From the NCBI RefSeq assembly GCF_003217095.1, contig NZ_QJSR01000007.1, positions 62,001 to 126,000 on the forward strand: a stretch of 64,000 bases of DNA, in the 5' to 3' direction. The translations under genes and the position numbers were made by a program. The stretch comes from Rhizobium sp. PP-CC-3A-592. GTDB taxonomy: Bacteria; Pseudomonadota; Alphaproteobacteria; Rhizobiales; Rhizobiaceae. The notes beneath the pieces were generated by a model, which worked only from the letters and a program-made list of their open reading frames with translations, did not search any database and was not told where the DNA came from. This document shows positions 44,038 to 52,998 of the stretch, one piece after another. Within the stretch, counting starts at the first letter, position 1, and every line of letters begins with the position of its first letter.

Positions 44038-45534
44038 GTGAAAGAGAGCGATAGAAAATCATACCTGGCGTCCGTCACCGACCGTTTCGTGCGCGGCCAG
44101 ATGGACCGACGCGCCTTCCTGCGCGCAACCAGCAAGCTGGGCCTGGGCGCCGCAGCGCTCGGAATGGGCATGGGAAGCCGCCCCTTCATGCTGAACAAGG
44201 CCGTGGCCCAGGAGGAGATGCAGCCCTCCGCCGAGGTGATGGCCTGGCTGAAGGAAGTCGGCAAGCCCTTTGCCGGCACGACGCTGAAATTCGCGACGGA
44301 ATCCACGCCGCCGTCGAACGCGATCAACTCGCAGCTGAAGAAGTATTTCGAGGAAGCGACGGGCATCAAGGTCGAGATCGAGGTCCTGCCGCTCGAACAG
44401 GTTCTGCAGAAGATGACGCTCGACGTGGCGTCCTCGCTCGGCACCTACGACCTCTATTACATCGACCAGAGCTGGGCGGCATCCTTCAGCCAGGACGTCT
44501 TCGATCCGCGCGAGCAGATCAAGGCCAAGGCCGACCTTGCCATGCCGAACTACAATATCGACGACTTCCTGCCGGCACTGGTCGATGGCATTTCGAAATA
44601 TCAGGACCGCTGGGTCGGCGTGCCGTACGACATCCCGATTTTCATCATGATCTACCGCCGGGACATCTACGAAAAGCTCGGCCTGAAGGCGCCGGCGACC
44701 TTCGAAGAGCTTTACACCAACTCCGCCACCATCACGAAGGAGATGGGCCCGGACACCTTCGGTTATGCCGGGCAGATGAAGTCCGGCCACTATGCGCTGG
44801 AATGCGAATGGACCTCGATGCTGTGGGGGCACGGCGGGTCGATCTTCAATGCGGACAAGACCTTCGTCGGCAATGACGAACGCGGCATCGCCGCCCTCGA
44901 CTACTACACGAAGCTCAAGGACATCATGCCGCCGGGTGTCAACCAGTGGACATGGGACGGACAGGGTCAGGCCGTCGCTCAAGGGGTTGCGGCATCGATG
45001 CTGTCCTGGGGCGAGTTCTTCCCCTTCTTCGACGATCCGACGCAGACCAAGGTTTCCGGCCTCTGCGAAGCCGTCATCCCGCCGCAGCCGATCGCCCTGC
45101 GCAAGGCCGAGGAGTGCGGCTACGGTGAAATCCCCGGCGTCGGTCACCAGGGCGGCTCGTCGCTGGCGGTCTCGCGCTACTCCAAGAACCCGGATGCCGC
45201 ATGGCTGTTCATGCAATGGGCGACCTGCGCCGACACGCAGGCACTGGTGACGACGCTCGGCGGCGGCACCGGCCCGACCCGGGCGAGCGTCTACGACGAT
45301 CCGCGCGTCAAGAGCCATGCCCGCGTGGGCGCCGGCACCACCCGGCACCTGCCGGTCGTGCGGGAAACCATCGACAAGTACATGGGCTCCGAGCCGGACC
45401 TGCCGGAATGGGCGCAGATCTCTTCCGACACGATCCCCGTGGCGCTCGGCAAGTATTTTTCCGGCAGCTACGGCTCGTCCAAGGAAGCGCTCGACGACAT
45501 CGGCACCGGGATCGCGGCCGTCCTGAAGGGCTGA
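44038..45534 (+). CDS. Carbohydrate ABC importer binding protein with Tat signal
   Basis: The 498-residue product starts at GTG 44038 behind GGAGGAG. Its N-terminus carries a twin-arginine motif (MDRRAFLRATSKLGLG, residues about 22-37) before a hydrophobic segment and AVAQEE cleavage region, so it is exported folded by Tat. The mature part is a COG1653 SBP_bac_1 solute-binding protein (TLKFATESTPPSNAINSQLKKYFEEATGIKVE). Ligand unknown; the enzymes in the operon suggest a polyol, a deoxy-sugar or a glycerol-containing compound. Confidence 0.92.
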   Translation: MKESDRKSYLASVTDRFVRGQMDRRAFLRATSKLGLGAAALGMGMGSRPFMLNKAVAQEEMQPSAEVMAWLKEVGKPFAGTTLKFATESTPPSNAINSQLKKYFEEATGIKVEIEVLPLEQVLQKMTLDVASSLGTYDLYYIDQSWAASFSQDVFDPREQIKAKADLAMPNYNIDDFLPALVDGISKYQDRWVGVPYDIPIFIMIYRRDIYEKLGLKAPATFEELYTNSATITKEMGPDTFGYAGQMKSGHYALECEWTSMLWGHGGSIFNADKTFVGNDERGIAALDYYTKLKDIMPPGVNQWTWDGQGQAVAQGVAASMLSWGEFFPFFDDPTQTKVSGLCEAVIPPQPIALRKAEECGYGEIPGVGHQGGSSLAVSRYSKNPDAAWLFMQWATCADTQALVTTLGGGTGPTRASVYDDPRVKSHARVGAGTTRHLPVVRETIDKYMGSEPDLPEWAQISSDTIPVALGKYFSGSYGSSKEALDDIGTGIAAVLKG

Positions 45535-45619
45535 GCCTCGCCATGAAGCCGGGAGGTCGCGGCAAGCCCGCGACCTCCCGGACTTGATGACACTTGAGGC
45601 AGGACCAACGGAGGAAACG

Positions 45620-46345
45620 ATGGACAACAAACCCTTGATCGCCATTACGGGCGCCAGTTCCGGGATCGGCGAGGCCGTGGCCCGCGCCTTTTCAGACGCC
45701 GGCCACCCGCTTCTCCTGATGGCGCGTAGGCTCGACCGCCTTGAGGCGCTCGATCTTCCCCGCGCCGTGTTGCGCAAGGTGGACGTGCGTGACCGCGCAA
45801 GCCTTGCCGCCGCCGTCCGCGATGCCGAGGCAGACCACGGCCCGGTCGATCTGATGTTTGCCAATGCCGGCATCGCCCGGCTCGGCGACATCGCCTCGCA
45901 ACCCCCCGAGGAGTGGGACGAGATGATCGACATCAACACCAAGGGTGTCATGAACAGCGTGCATGCGGTGCTGACCGGCATGGTGGAGCGCCGGCACGGG
46001 ACGCTGGTAATGATGAGTTCGATTGCCGGACGGAAGGTCTATCCGGACCACACCGTCTATTGCGGCACGAAGTTCTTCGTCCATGCGGTGTCGGAAAGCC
46101 TGCGCGCCTATCTCGCGCCCCACAATGTCCGCGTCGTCGTCGTGTCGCCCGGTATCGTCGATACCGAGGTCCTCGACCACGTCAACGATCCGCAGACCCT
46201 GGAAAACTACAAAACGAACAAGGCCGCCATCGGCGGCGGCATTTCCGCCGACATCGTCGCCGGGTTGATCCTGGACGCCTATGCGCTGCCGCAGCGCGCC
46301 ATCGTCCAGGAAATCGTCATCACGCCGACCCAGCAGACCTACTGA
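45620..46345 (+). CDS. SDR-family oxidoreductase (YdfG-like)
   Basis: A 241-residue classical SDR: TGASSGIG near residue 9, NAGIARLGD near 80, Ser in MSSIAG and YCGTK near 145. Closest in style to NADP-dependent 3-hydroxyacid/serine dehydrogenases. In this operon it probably oxidises the imported substrate or the aldehyde released by the aldolase. GGAGGAAA precedes ATG 45620. Confidence 0.86.
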   Translation: MDNKPLIAITGASSGIGEAVARAFSDAGHPLLLMARRLDRLEALDLPRAVLRKVDVRDRASLAAAVRDAEADHGPVDLMFANAGIARLGDIASQPPEEWDEMIDINTKGVMNSVHAVLTGMVERRHGTLVMMSSIAGRKVYPDHTVYCGTKFFVHAVSESLRAYLAPHNVRVVVVSPGIVDTEVLDHVNDPQTLENYKTNKAAIGGGISADIVAGLILDAYALPQRAIVQEIVITPTQQTY

Positions 46346-46386
46346 AGAGACGCCGTCCAGCCACGGCCTATTATGGAGTACATTCA

Positions 46387-47451
46387 ATGGCGACCGTCGA
46401 ATACCAGCGCATAGGCAAGTCCTTCGGCGCCTTCACGATCATGCGCGACATCTCCTTCAAGATCGCGGACCAGGATTTCGTGGTGCTGCTCGGCCCGTCC
46501 GGCTGCGGCAAGACGACCCTGCTGCGCATGACGGCGGGGCTGGAAAGCGTCAGCGAAGGCGACCTCCTCATCGATGGCAACCGCGTCAATACGCTGCATC
46601 CGCGCGACCGCAACATCGCCATGGTGTTCCAGAATTACGCCCTCTATCCGACCATGAAGGTCTACGACAACATTTCCTTCAGCCTCGAGGTCGCCAAGGT
46701 GCCGCCGGCTGAAATCAAGCGCCGGGTGGAGTGGGCGGCCGAGACCCTGAACCTCACGCCCTATCTCGACCGCTACCCCAAGGAACTCTCCGGCGGGCAG
46801 CGCCAGCGCGTCGCCATGGGGCGGGCCATGGTGCGCGAAGCCGCGGTGTTCCTGTTCGACGAGCCGCTCTCCAACCTCGACGCCAAGCTGCGCGCCCATA
46901 TGCGCACCGAGATCCGGCAGCTGCACAACCGGCTGAAGACCACCACCGTCTATGTGACGCACGACCAGATCGAAGCCATGACCATGGCCGACAAGATCGT
47001 GGTCATGCGCGCCGGCAAGATCGAGCAGATCGGCTCCCCGGACGAGGTCTACGACCGGCCGGCGAGCAAATACGTCGCCGACTTCATCGGCGCGTCCGCC
47101 ATCAACTTCCTCCCCGGAACGGTCGTCGTGTCCGACGGCATGCCCGCCGTCGACACGGCGACCGGACGGGTGGCGCTGGAAACGACGACGACGGCCAAGC
47201 CCGGCGAAAAGGTCGTCATCGGCCTGCGTCCGACCGATGTCGTGGTCGATGGAGCGGGATCGCTCGCGGCGAAATCCGTGCTGGTCGAGCGTCTCGGCCA
47301 CGATGCCCAGCTCTTCTGCGACGGCGCCGACGGGCGCTTCACCGTGTCGGTGGACAAGACCGCCCGCTTTGCCGAGGGCAGCGAGGTCCGCTTCTCCATT
47401 CCGCCGTCCAAGGTTCACGTCTTCCACGCCGAAACGGAAGCGCGGCTCTAG
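46387..47451 (+). CDS. Carbohydrate ABC importer ATPase (MalK/UgpC type)
   Basis: A 354-residue ATPase: Walker A GPSGCGKTT near residue 37, signature LSGGQRQR near 135, Walker [13 protein letters not shown] near 155 and a C-terminal TOBE/OB regulatory domain from about 235. It drives the importer encoded by 42193-45534. The recruitment of its ATPase gene downstream, after the SDR, is unusual but common in rhizobial cassettes. Frames further upstream lie in the SDR gene. Confidence 0.93.
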   Translation: MATVEYQRIGKSFGAFTIMRDISFKIADQDFVVLLGPSGCGKTTLLRMTAGLESVSEGDLLIDGNRVNTLHPRDRNIAMVFQNYALYPTMKVYDNISFSLEVAKVPPAEIKRRVEWAAETLNLTPYLDRYPKELSGGQRQRVAMGRAMVREAAVFLFDEPLSNLDAKLRAHMRTEIRQLHNRLKTTTVYVTHDQIEAMTMADKIVVMRAGKIEQIGSPDEVYDRPASKYVADFIGASAINFLPGTVVVSDGMPAVDTATGRVALETTTTAKPGEKVVIGLRPTDVVVDGAGSLAAKSVLVERLGHDAQLFCDGADGRFTVSVDKTARFAEGSEVRFSIPPSKVHVFHAETEARL

Positions 47452-47536
47452 GCTCTGCGATCCATCCCTTCCATCCCATTCCATTCCATCGTCTGCCGGC
47501 CTGCCCGATTGCGCCGGCACAGAAAGGACCATCACT

Positions 47537-49585
47537 ATGAAATCCCGCTGGTCGGATACCGAATTCAACGCCGTCGTCGATGCCTATGTCGCAAACGGCA
47601 TCAATCGCGATCTCGCCATCCGCACCTATACGACGCGCCTTCTGGGGCAGGATCCTGAATTGGTGCTGCATGGCGGCGGAAACACGTCGGTGAAGACGGT
47701 GTTCACGGAGATGGACGGAACTGAGGTCGAGGTGCTCTGCGTCAAGGGCAGCGGCTGGGACATGGGCACGATCGAACCCCAAGGCCTGTCGGCCGTGCGG
47801 CTGGAGCCACTCAAAGCCATGGTCGCGTTCGACACGCTGTCCGACGACGACATGGTCATGCTGCAGCGCCGCCTGCTGCTCGATCCCTCAGCCCCTAACC
47901 CTTCGGTCGAGGCGATCCTGCACGGTCTCCTGCCGTTCAAGCATATCGATCATACCCATGCGAACGCTATCGTCTCCCTGACGAACCAGCCGAATGGGGA
48001 AGCGCTGGTGCGCGAACTGTTTCCCGATGCCATCATCGTTCCCTATGTCATGCCCGGCTTCGATCTGGCCAAGGCCTGCGATGCCGCATTCAAGGCCAAT
48101 CCCGGCGGCGATGGCATGATCCTCCTCAAGCACGGCATCTTCACCTGGTCGGAAGATCCGCGCACGAGCTACGAGGACATGATCGCCAAGATCGATGCCG
48201 CGGAAAAGCGCATCGCGAAGGGTCATCCGAAGCCGTTCCAGGGCGTGACGCTGCCGCAGAAGATCGCCACCGCGGCCGAGATCGCCCCCATCCTGCGCGG
48301 CGCGATCGCACTTCCCACGGATGTGGAGGGCGCACCCCGCCGGTTCGTCCTTGAGCACCGTAGCAGCGAAAAGATCCTCGATTTCTGCAATGCGCAGACC
48401 GTTTCGTCGCTGGTCAAACGCGGAAACGCGACGCCCGAGCACGTCATCCACATCAAGCGTTTCGGCGTCGCCCTGCCGGCACCGGAGGCGGGAAAGCTGG
48501 ATGCGTGGGCCGCGATCGTGACGGAGGCGGTAAAGGCCTATCAGGAGGATTACCAAGCCTATTTCGAGCGCAACAATGCCCGCGTCGGCGGCGGCAAGCG
48601 CATGCTCGACCCGATGCCGCGCGTGTTCTACGTCGCCGGCGTCGGCCTCTTTGCAGCGGGTGCCGCCCGCAAGAACGCGCTGGTGGGCGCCGATGTCGCC
48701 GAAGCGACCATTGCCGTCATCACCAATGCCGAGGGCATCGATGCGTTCGAAGCGCTCTCCGAAGCGGATCTCTTCGATATCGAATACTGGTCGCTGGAGC
48801 AGGTGAAGCTGGCGAAATCGGTCGAGAAACCGCTGACCCGGCAGGTCGCGATCGTCACCGGCGGCGCGAGCGGCCTTGGCCTTGCCGTGGCCGAAGCGCT
48901 GAAGGCGGAGGGTGCGGAGATCGCGCTGTTCGACATTTCGCCGGAGGGCGTGGCGCGGGAGGCCAAGCGCATCGGCGCATTCCCGGTCGTCTGCGACGTC
49001 ACCGATCCGGATGGGGTGGATGCCGCCGTGGCCTCCGTCGCTGAACATTTCGGAGGGGTTGACATCCTGATTTCCAATGCCGGCGCCGCCTTCCAGGGTA
49101 GCCTTCTCACCGTGTCGGAAGACCTGTTCCGTCGGGCATTCGACCTCAATTTCTGGGGACATCACTATATGGCGCGGGCCGTGGTGCGGGTGATGGAACA
49201 GCAGAAGACCGGCGGCGCGCTCGTCTTCAACGTCTCCAAACAGGCGGTCAATCCCGGCGCGGATTTCGGCCCCTACGGCACGTCGAAGGCCGCGCTGATG
49301 GCGCTGATGCGGCAATATGCGGTGGAGCACGGCGCGTCCGGCATCACGTCCAATGCCGTCAATGCCGACCGGATCCGCACGGGGCTCATGACCGACGAGA
49401 TGGTGGCGGCCCGCAGCAGGGCCCGTGGCGTGACGCCGGAAGCCTATCTCTCGGCCAACCTCGTCGGCCGCGAGGTCACGGCGGCCGATGTCGCAGCCGC
49501 CTTCGTGCACCTTGCCAAGGCGCGCACATCGAGCGGTGCGGTCATCACGGTCGACGGCGGCAACGTCGCCGCCATGATGCGTTGA
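47537..49585 (+). CDS. Bifunctional class II aldolase / short-chain dehydrogenase (RhaD-type fusion)
   Basis: A 682-residue fusion. Residues about 1-430 are a class II (zinc) aldolase of the rhamnulose-1-phosphate/fuculose type with HGGGNTSVK near 41, KGSGWDMG near 72, IDHTHANAI near 137 and LKHGIFTWSED near 200. Residues about 437-682 are a classical SDR with TGGASGLG and YGTSK. In known members the aldolase releases DHAP and L-lactaldehyde, and the SDR converts the aldehyde to lactate or propanediol. Here DHAP would join the pool handled by the three glycerol-phosphate enzymes. Substrate may be rhamnulose-1-P or a related ketose-1-P. Confidence 0.9.
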   Translation: MKSRWSDTEFNAVVDAYVANGINRDLAIRTYTTRLLGQDPELVLHGGGNTSVKTVFTEMDGTEVEVLCVKGSGWDMGTIEPQGLSAVRLEPLKAMVAFDTLSDDDMVMLQRRLLLDPSAPNPSVEAILHGLLPFKHIDHTHANAIVSLTNQPNGEALVRELFPDAIIVPYVMPGFDLAKACDAAFKANPGGDGMILLKHGIFTWSEDPRTSYEDMIAKIDAAEKRIAKGHPKPFQGVTLPQKIATAAEIAPILRGAIALPTDVEGAPRRFVLEHRSSEKILDFCNAQTVSSLVKRGNATPEHVIHIKRFGVALPAPEAGKLDAWAAIVTEAVKAYQEDYQAYFERNNARVGGGKRMLDPMPRVFYVAGVGLFAAGAARKNALVGADVAEATIAVITNAEGIDAFEALSEADLFDIEYWSLEQVKLAKSVEKPLTRQVAIVTGGASGLGLAVAEALKAEGAEIALFDISPEGVAREAKRIGAFPVVCDVTDPDGVDAAVASVAEHFGGVDILISNAGAAFQGSLLTVSEDLFRRAFDLNFWGHHYMARAVVRVMEQQKTGGALVFNVSKQAVNPGADFGPYGTSKAALMALMRQYAVEHGASGITSNAVNADRIRTGLMTDEMVAARSRARGVTPEAYLSANLVGREVTAADVAAAFVHLAKARTSSGAVITVDGGNVAAMMR

Positions 49586-49618
49586 GGCGAAGGGCACCAT
49601 CGGCAGGAGGAGACGTCC

Positions 49619-50659
49619 ATGGCCAATATTCTGATTATGGGGGCCGGCGTCATGGGAACGGCGCTGGCCGTGCCCGCCAGCGACAACGGCCACGCGGTCG
49701 TTCTCGCGGGGACGCCGCTCGACGACGCGGTCGTCGCACGCATGCAGGCATCGGGCGGAACGCACCCAAAGCTCGATGCGCCGCTACCCGGCACGATCCG
49801 CGTCATTCCTGACGCTGCGTTGACGGCGGAGGACACGGACAAGGCCGACCTGATCGTCGTCGGCGTCAGCAGTCCCGGCATCGCCTGGGCGGTCGACAGG
49901 CTGAACGAACTGCTGCGCCGGGAGACGACGGTCGCCTTCGTGACCAAGGGTCTCGACCGCAGGGACGGCGCCGTCGTCACCTTCGCCGAAACCGTGCCGG
50001 AGCGCATCGGCCGCCTTGGCACCTTCATCGGCATCGGCGGTCCCTGCATCGCCCGCGAACTTGCGCTGCGTCTGCCGACAGCGAGCGTCTATTCCGCGCG
50101 GGATGAGGCCGCCGCGGAACAGGTGGCAAAGCTCTTTCGCGCGCCCTATTACCGTCTCGCCGTCAGCGACGACCTAACCGGGGTCGAGGCCTGCGCCGCC
50201 CTGAAAAACTTCTTCGCCATCGGCGTCAGCGCCATGCAGACCCGCTATCCCGACGCGCTTCGTGTGGACGGGCAGTCCAAAAACCCGACCGCTGCCGCCT
50301 TCACCCAGGCCGTCCAGGAAATGGCCATGCTGTGCGAAATGATCGGCGGAGCCCGCGCTACCGCCTTCGACCTCGCCGGTCTGGGCGATCTGCACGTCAC
50401 CGTCGGCGGCGGACGAAACAGCCAGCTTGGCCACAGCCTTGGCCGAAAGCGGACAGTCGAGGAAGCCATGACGCAGGAACTCGCCAACGAGACGGTGGAA
50501 GGCATCGATACCGCCCGCGTCGTCGCATCGTTGCTTCACGGTATGGGTCGTGACTCCGTCAGATTCCCTCTCACCAAGGCGATCATCGACGCTGTCCTTG
50601 GCAATACACTGTTCGAGTTCGATTTTGGGGAACTCTACCCGCCAGCGAACGCCGGCTGA
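49619..50659 (+). CDS. NAD(P)-dependent glycerol-3-phosphate dehydrogenase (GpsA-like)
   Basis: A 346-residue Rossmann protein with MGAGVMGTALA near residue 6, GGPCIARELA near 138, the catalytic-region ALKNFFAIGVS near 190 and GLGDLHVTVGGGRNSQLG near 257, the GpsA pattern with some substitutions. GpsA reduces DHAP to sn-glycerol 3-phosphate for lipid synthesis. A dedicated copy in a catabolic operon is odd and suggests a paralogue tuned for the opposite direction or another glycerol-phosphate-like substrate. Last gene of the operon, followed by a strong hairpin. Confidence 0.87.
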   Translation: MANILIMGAGVMGTALAVPASDNGHAVVLAGTPLDDAVVARMQASGGTHPKLDAPLPGTIRVIPDAALTAEDTDKADLIVVGVSSPGIAWAVDRLNELLRRETTVAFVTKGLDRRDGAVVTFAETVPERIGRLGTFIGIGGPCIARELALRLPTASVYSARDEAAAEQVAKLFRAPYYRLAVSDDLTGVEACAALKNFFAIGVSAMQTRYPDALRVDGQSKNPTAAAFTQAVQEMAMLCEMIGGARATAFDLAGLGDLHVTVGGGRNSQLGHSLGRKRTVEEAMTQELANETVEGIDTARVVASLLHGMGRDSVRFPLTKAIIDAVLGNTLFEFDFGELYPPANAG

Positions 50660-50693
50660 TGCCGCGGCCGAGACGTGATCGGATTTTGTTACA

Positions 50694-50724
50694 GCGCCGT
50701 GTGTCATTATCGGACGCACGGCGC
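50694..50724. terminator. Bidirectional hairpin terminator
   Basis: Arms 50694-50705 (GCGCCGTGTGTC) and 50713-50724 (GACGCACGGCGC) form a 12-bp stem with one G-U pair and a 7-base loop between the convergent gpsA-like and PRC-barrel genes. There is no long U-tract, but the stem is the strongest in this part of the window. Confidence 0.6.
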
Positions 50725-50773
50725 CGTAAGGCCCTTTACCTGATGCACGATCCGAAGAGGTGCTACCCTAGGA

Positions 50774-51145
50774 TCAATCGTCGAAGACGGGCAGTGCGGC
50801 AGCCTTCGCCGCATCGAGATCGACGACCAGACGCAGGCCATCCTGCTTGAGGCCGGAGAGTGGCACGACGCGGTTTTCCCGGCCGAGGCCTGAATTGTTG
50901 TCGAAATCGATCGCAACGCCCGTGGCAACCGTCGATTCCGCCCCAACGACATCTTCGATCTCGCCGATGCGCTGGCCTGCCGTGTTGTAGACGTGCATGC
51001 CTTCAAGATCGTCGGCGGTCACGTTCAGGCCGGGCAGCAGCGTGGCGTCGGCGACTTTGACCAAAGCGGGCGTCTGCGCAAGCGCCGCCGTGCCCGTCAG
51101 GGCGACCAGAGCGGAGGTGGCGATAAGCGTGGTAAATCGGGTCAT
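50774..51145 (-). CDS. Exported PRC-barrel domain protein
   Basis: A 123-residue protein with a signal peptide (MTRFTTLIATSALVALTGTAALA) and one PRC-barrel domain (VTADDLEGMHVYNTAGQRIGEIEDVVG). PRC-barrels are small binding modules found in photosynthetic and RNA-processing proteins and, as here, in periplasmic proteins of rhizobia with no known role. It lies downstream of the RTX gene in the same direction with a 62-base gap. Confidence 0.85.
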   Translation of the reverse strand: MTRFTTLIATSALVALTGTAALAQTPALVKVADATLLPGLNVTADDLEGMHVYNTAGQRIGEIEDVVGAESTVATGVAIDFDNNSGLGRENRVVPLSGLKQDGLRLVVDLDAAKAAALPVFDD

Positions 51146-51207
51146 TTCTGTACTCCATTCATGTCACGATCCCGACCCTTGGCCGGGCAGAATATTGCTT
51201 GCTCGTC

Positions 51208-51792
51208 TCAGACGAGGAGAAAATCGCTGGCCTTCAGGTCGGCAAGCCGCATGTCTTCGAGATGAAGTTCGTGCTGGCCAAAATCGATGACAACATCGTC
51301 GCCGCCGTCGGTGGAGCGTGCCAGCGCGAGAATATCGTCGAAGCTGGCGACACCGAGCGACTTGGAGATTTGCAGCCGATCGACGCCCGACTGGAAATCC
51401 TCGATCTCGGTGATGCCTGTCTTGAAGATGAAGGTGTCGGAGCCACGACCACCGCTCAGCTCATTGAACCCGGCGCCACCGTCGAGGATGTCGTTGCCGG
51501 TCCCCCCTTCGATCTCGTCGTTTCCGGCGCCACCTTCGAGACGGTCATTCCCGGCGCCGCCCTCAAGATCGTCATTGCCGGCTTCTCCATAGAGACGGTC
51601 GTTACCCGCGCCGCCTTCGATCTCGTCGTGGCCGTTTCCACCGTAGAGGCTGTCATTGCCATTGCCGCCATACAACTCGTCATTGCCGTTCTTGCCGAAC
51701 AGCTGATCGTTTCCGTCGAGGCCGTAGAGCTTGTCGCTCGTATTCGTGCCGGTGATGAGGTCGGCCTTGCTGGTGCCTTTGCGCGTGACCAT
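51208..51792 (-). CDS. Miniature RTX calcium-binding protein
   Basis: A 194-residue acidic protein. Residues about 24-110 are nine tandem nonapeptides of the GGxGxDxLx type (for example GGNGNDSLY, GGAGNDRLE), which fold into a Ca2+-filled beta-roll outside the cell. No signal peptide; the C-terminal 80 residues (GSDTFIFKTG, ending DFLLV) look like a type I secretion signal domain. There is no enzymatic or toxin domain. No T1SS genes are nearby, so export must use a transporter elsewhere. Divergent from the PepSY/two-component operon. Confidence 0.9.
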   Translation of the reverse strand: MVTRKGTSKADLITGTNTSDKLYGLDGNDQLFGKNGNDELYGGNGNDSLYGGNGHDEIEGGAGNDRLYGEAGNDDLEGGAGNDRLEGGAGNDEIEGGTGNDILDGGAGFNELSGGRGSDTFIFKTGITEIEDFQSGVDRLQISKSLGVASFDDILALARSTDGGDDVVIDFGQHELHLEDMRLADLKASDFLLV

Positions 51793-51893
51793 GATCGTCT
51801 CCCTTGGCTATATCCGACACGGTCTGTTCAGCCGATGACGGCTGCCGGTGTCGTTGGTACGGAGCGATAATGCACGAGGTCGCCTCTCCTGCC

Positions 51894-51921
51894 CTGACAG
51901 GCTTTGTCAACATTCTGTCAG
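51894..51921. promoter_or_regulatory. Putative response-regulator operator before the PepSY operon
   Basis: CTGACAG (51894-51900) and CTGTCAG (51915-51921) are a perfect inverted pair 21 bp apart. A further TTGTCA (51904-51909) stands 11 bp before CTGTCA (51915-51920), the direct-repeat spacing typical of OmpR-family regulators. It lies in the 151-base divergent gap between the RTX gene and the PepSY gene. Confidence 0.5.
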
Positions 51922-51943
51922 CTTGGGCGTGGTAGTGCGCGGG

Positions 51944-52261
51944 ATGTTCCATCTTCACCGACTGTCCCGCCTCGCCGCGGCCGCAACATTTTCCGTCCTG
52001 TTTCTCGCAGCGCCTGCGGTATCGGATGATGGCGACGATCTGCTGGACCAGGAAGCGGCGCGGCAGGCGCTGGCCGAAGGTCGCGTCCGTCCGCTGGAGG
52101 ACATCATCGCGCATGTGCGACAGACGATCAAAGGCGACATCATCGAAATCGAATTCGAGCGTGACAATGGCCGCTTCATCTACGAGCTGGAAATTCTGCA
52201 GGAAACGGGCCAGCTCCTCGAAATCGTCGTCGATGCCCGCACACTGGAAATTCTGCCTTAG
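51944..52261 (+). CDS. Exported PepSY-domain protein
   Basis: A 105-residue protein with signal peptide (RLAAAATFSVLFLAAPAVSDD) and one PepSY module (RPLEDIIAHVRQTIKGDIIEIEFERDNGRFIYELEIL). PepSY proteins in front of OmpR/QseB-type two-component genes are common in proteobacteria and are thought to tune the sensor, perhaps by sensing metal or envelope stress. ATG 51944 has only GCGGG upstream; GTG codons a few bases earlier are alternatives. Confidence 0.82.
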   Translation: MFHLHRLSRLAAAATFSVLFLAAPAVSDDGDDLLDQEAARQALAEGRVRPLEDIIAHVRQTIKGDIIEIEFERDNGRFIYELEILQETGQLLEIVVDARTLEILP

Positions 52262-52332
52262 ATGAACGGGAAACGGGCAAAAGCCTCAGGATATGATCGG
52301 AGAACTTTCATGCGTCGGGATCGAACAGGCTG

Positions 52333-52998
52333 ATGCGGCTGCTTGTCGTGGAAGATGACAGGCGGATCTGTGAAGATCTGGTCGGCGTGCTCACGGGTGC
52401 CGGCTTCGTCGTCGATCTCGCCCATGATGGCGACGATGCGTGGTTCAAGGGCGATACCGAGGATTACGGCATGGTGGTGCTCGACCTTGGCTTGCCGAAG
52501 CTTGACGGCATCAGCGTGTTGAAGCGCTGGCGCGCCAACGGACGACACATGCCTGTTCTGGTTCTGACGGCGCGGGGAAGCTGGGCGGAGCGTGTCGAGG
52601 GTATCGATGCCGGGGCCGACGACTATCTGCCCAAGCCCTTCCAGTTCGAGGAACTGCTCGCGCGCGTGCGGGCGCTGATCCGCCGCTCGGTCGGTCATGG
52701 CGCAGCGACGCTCGACATCGGCGAGCTGACGATCGACACCCGCACGATGCGTGTCCTCGTCTCCAACAAGCCCGCCCGGCTCACACCGCTGGAATATCGT
52801 CTCGTCAGCTACCTCGCGCATCACAAGGGCCGGACGGTTCCGATCATGGAGCTTCAGGATCATGTCTACGGCGACGATTTCTCACGCGATGCCAACGCGC
52901 TGGAAGCCGTCGTCGCGCGCCTGCGCAAGAAGCTCGGCAGCGACGCGATCACGACCAGGCGCGGCTTTGGCTATATGATGGGCGGAGATGCGGAATGA
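52333..52998 (+). CDS. OmpR-family response regulator
   Basis: A 221-residue regulator: receiver domain (1-115) with acidic pocket EDD (7-9), phospho-acceptor Asp51 in VVLDLGLPKLDG and Lys in YLPKPF near 102; winged-helix DNA-binding domain (about 125-220) with VVARLRKKLG. Closest in style to PmrA/QseB/PhoP-type regulators. Four-base overlap with the kinase gene. Likely binds the TGTCA repeats upstream of the operon. Confidence 0.93.
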   Translation: MRLLVVEDDRRICEDLVGVLTGAGFVVDLAHDGDDAWFKGDTEDYGMVVLDLGLPKLDGISVLKRWRANGRHMPVLVLTARGSWAERVEGIDAGADDYLPKPFQFEELLARVRALIRRSVGHGAATLDIGELTIDTRTMRVLVSNKPARLTPLEYRLVSYLAHHKGRTVPIMELQDHVYGDDFSRDANALEAVVARLRKKLGSDAITTRRGFGYMMGGDAE

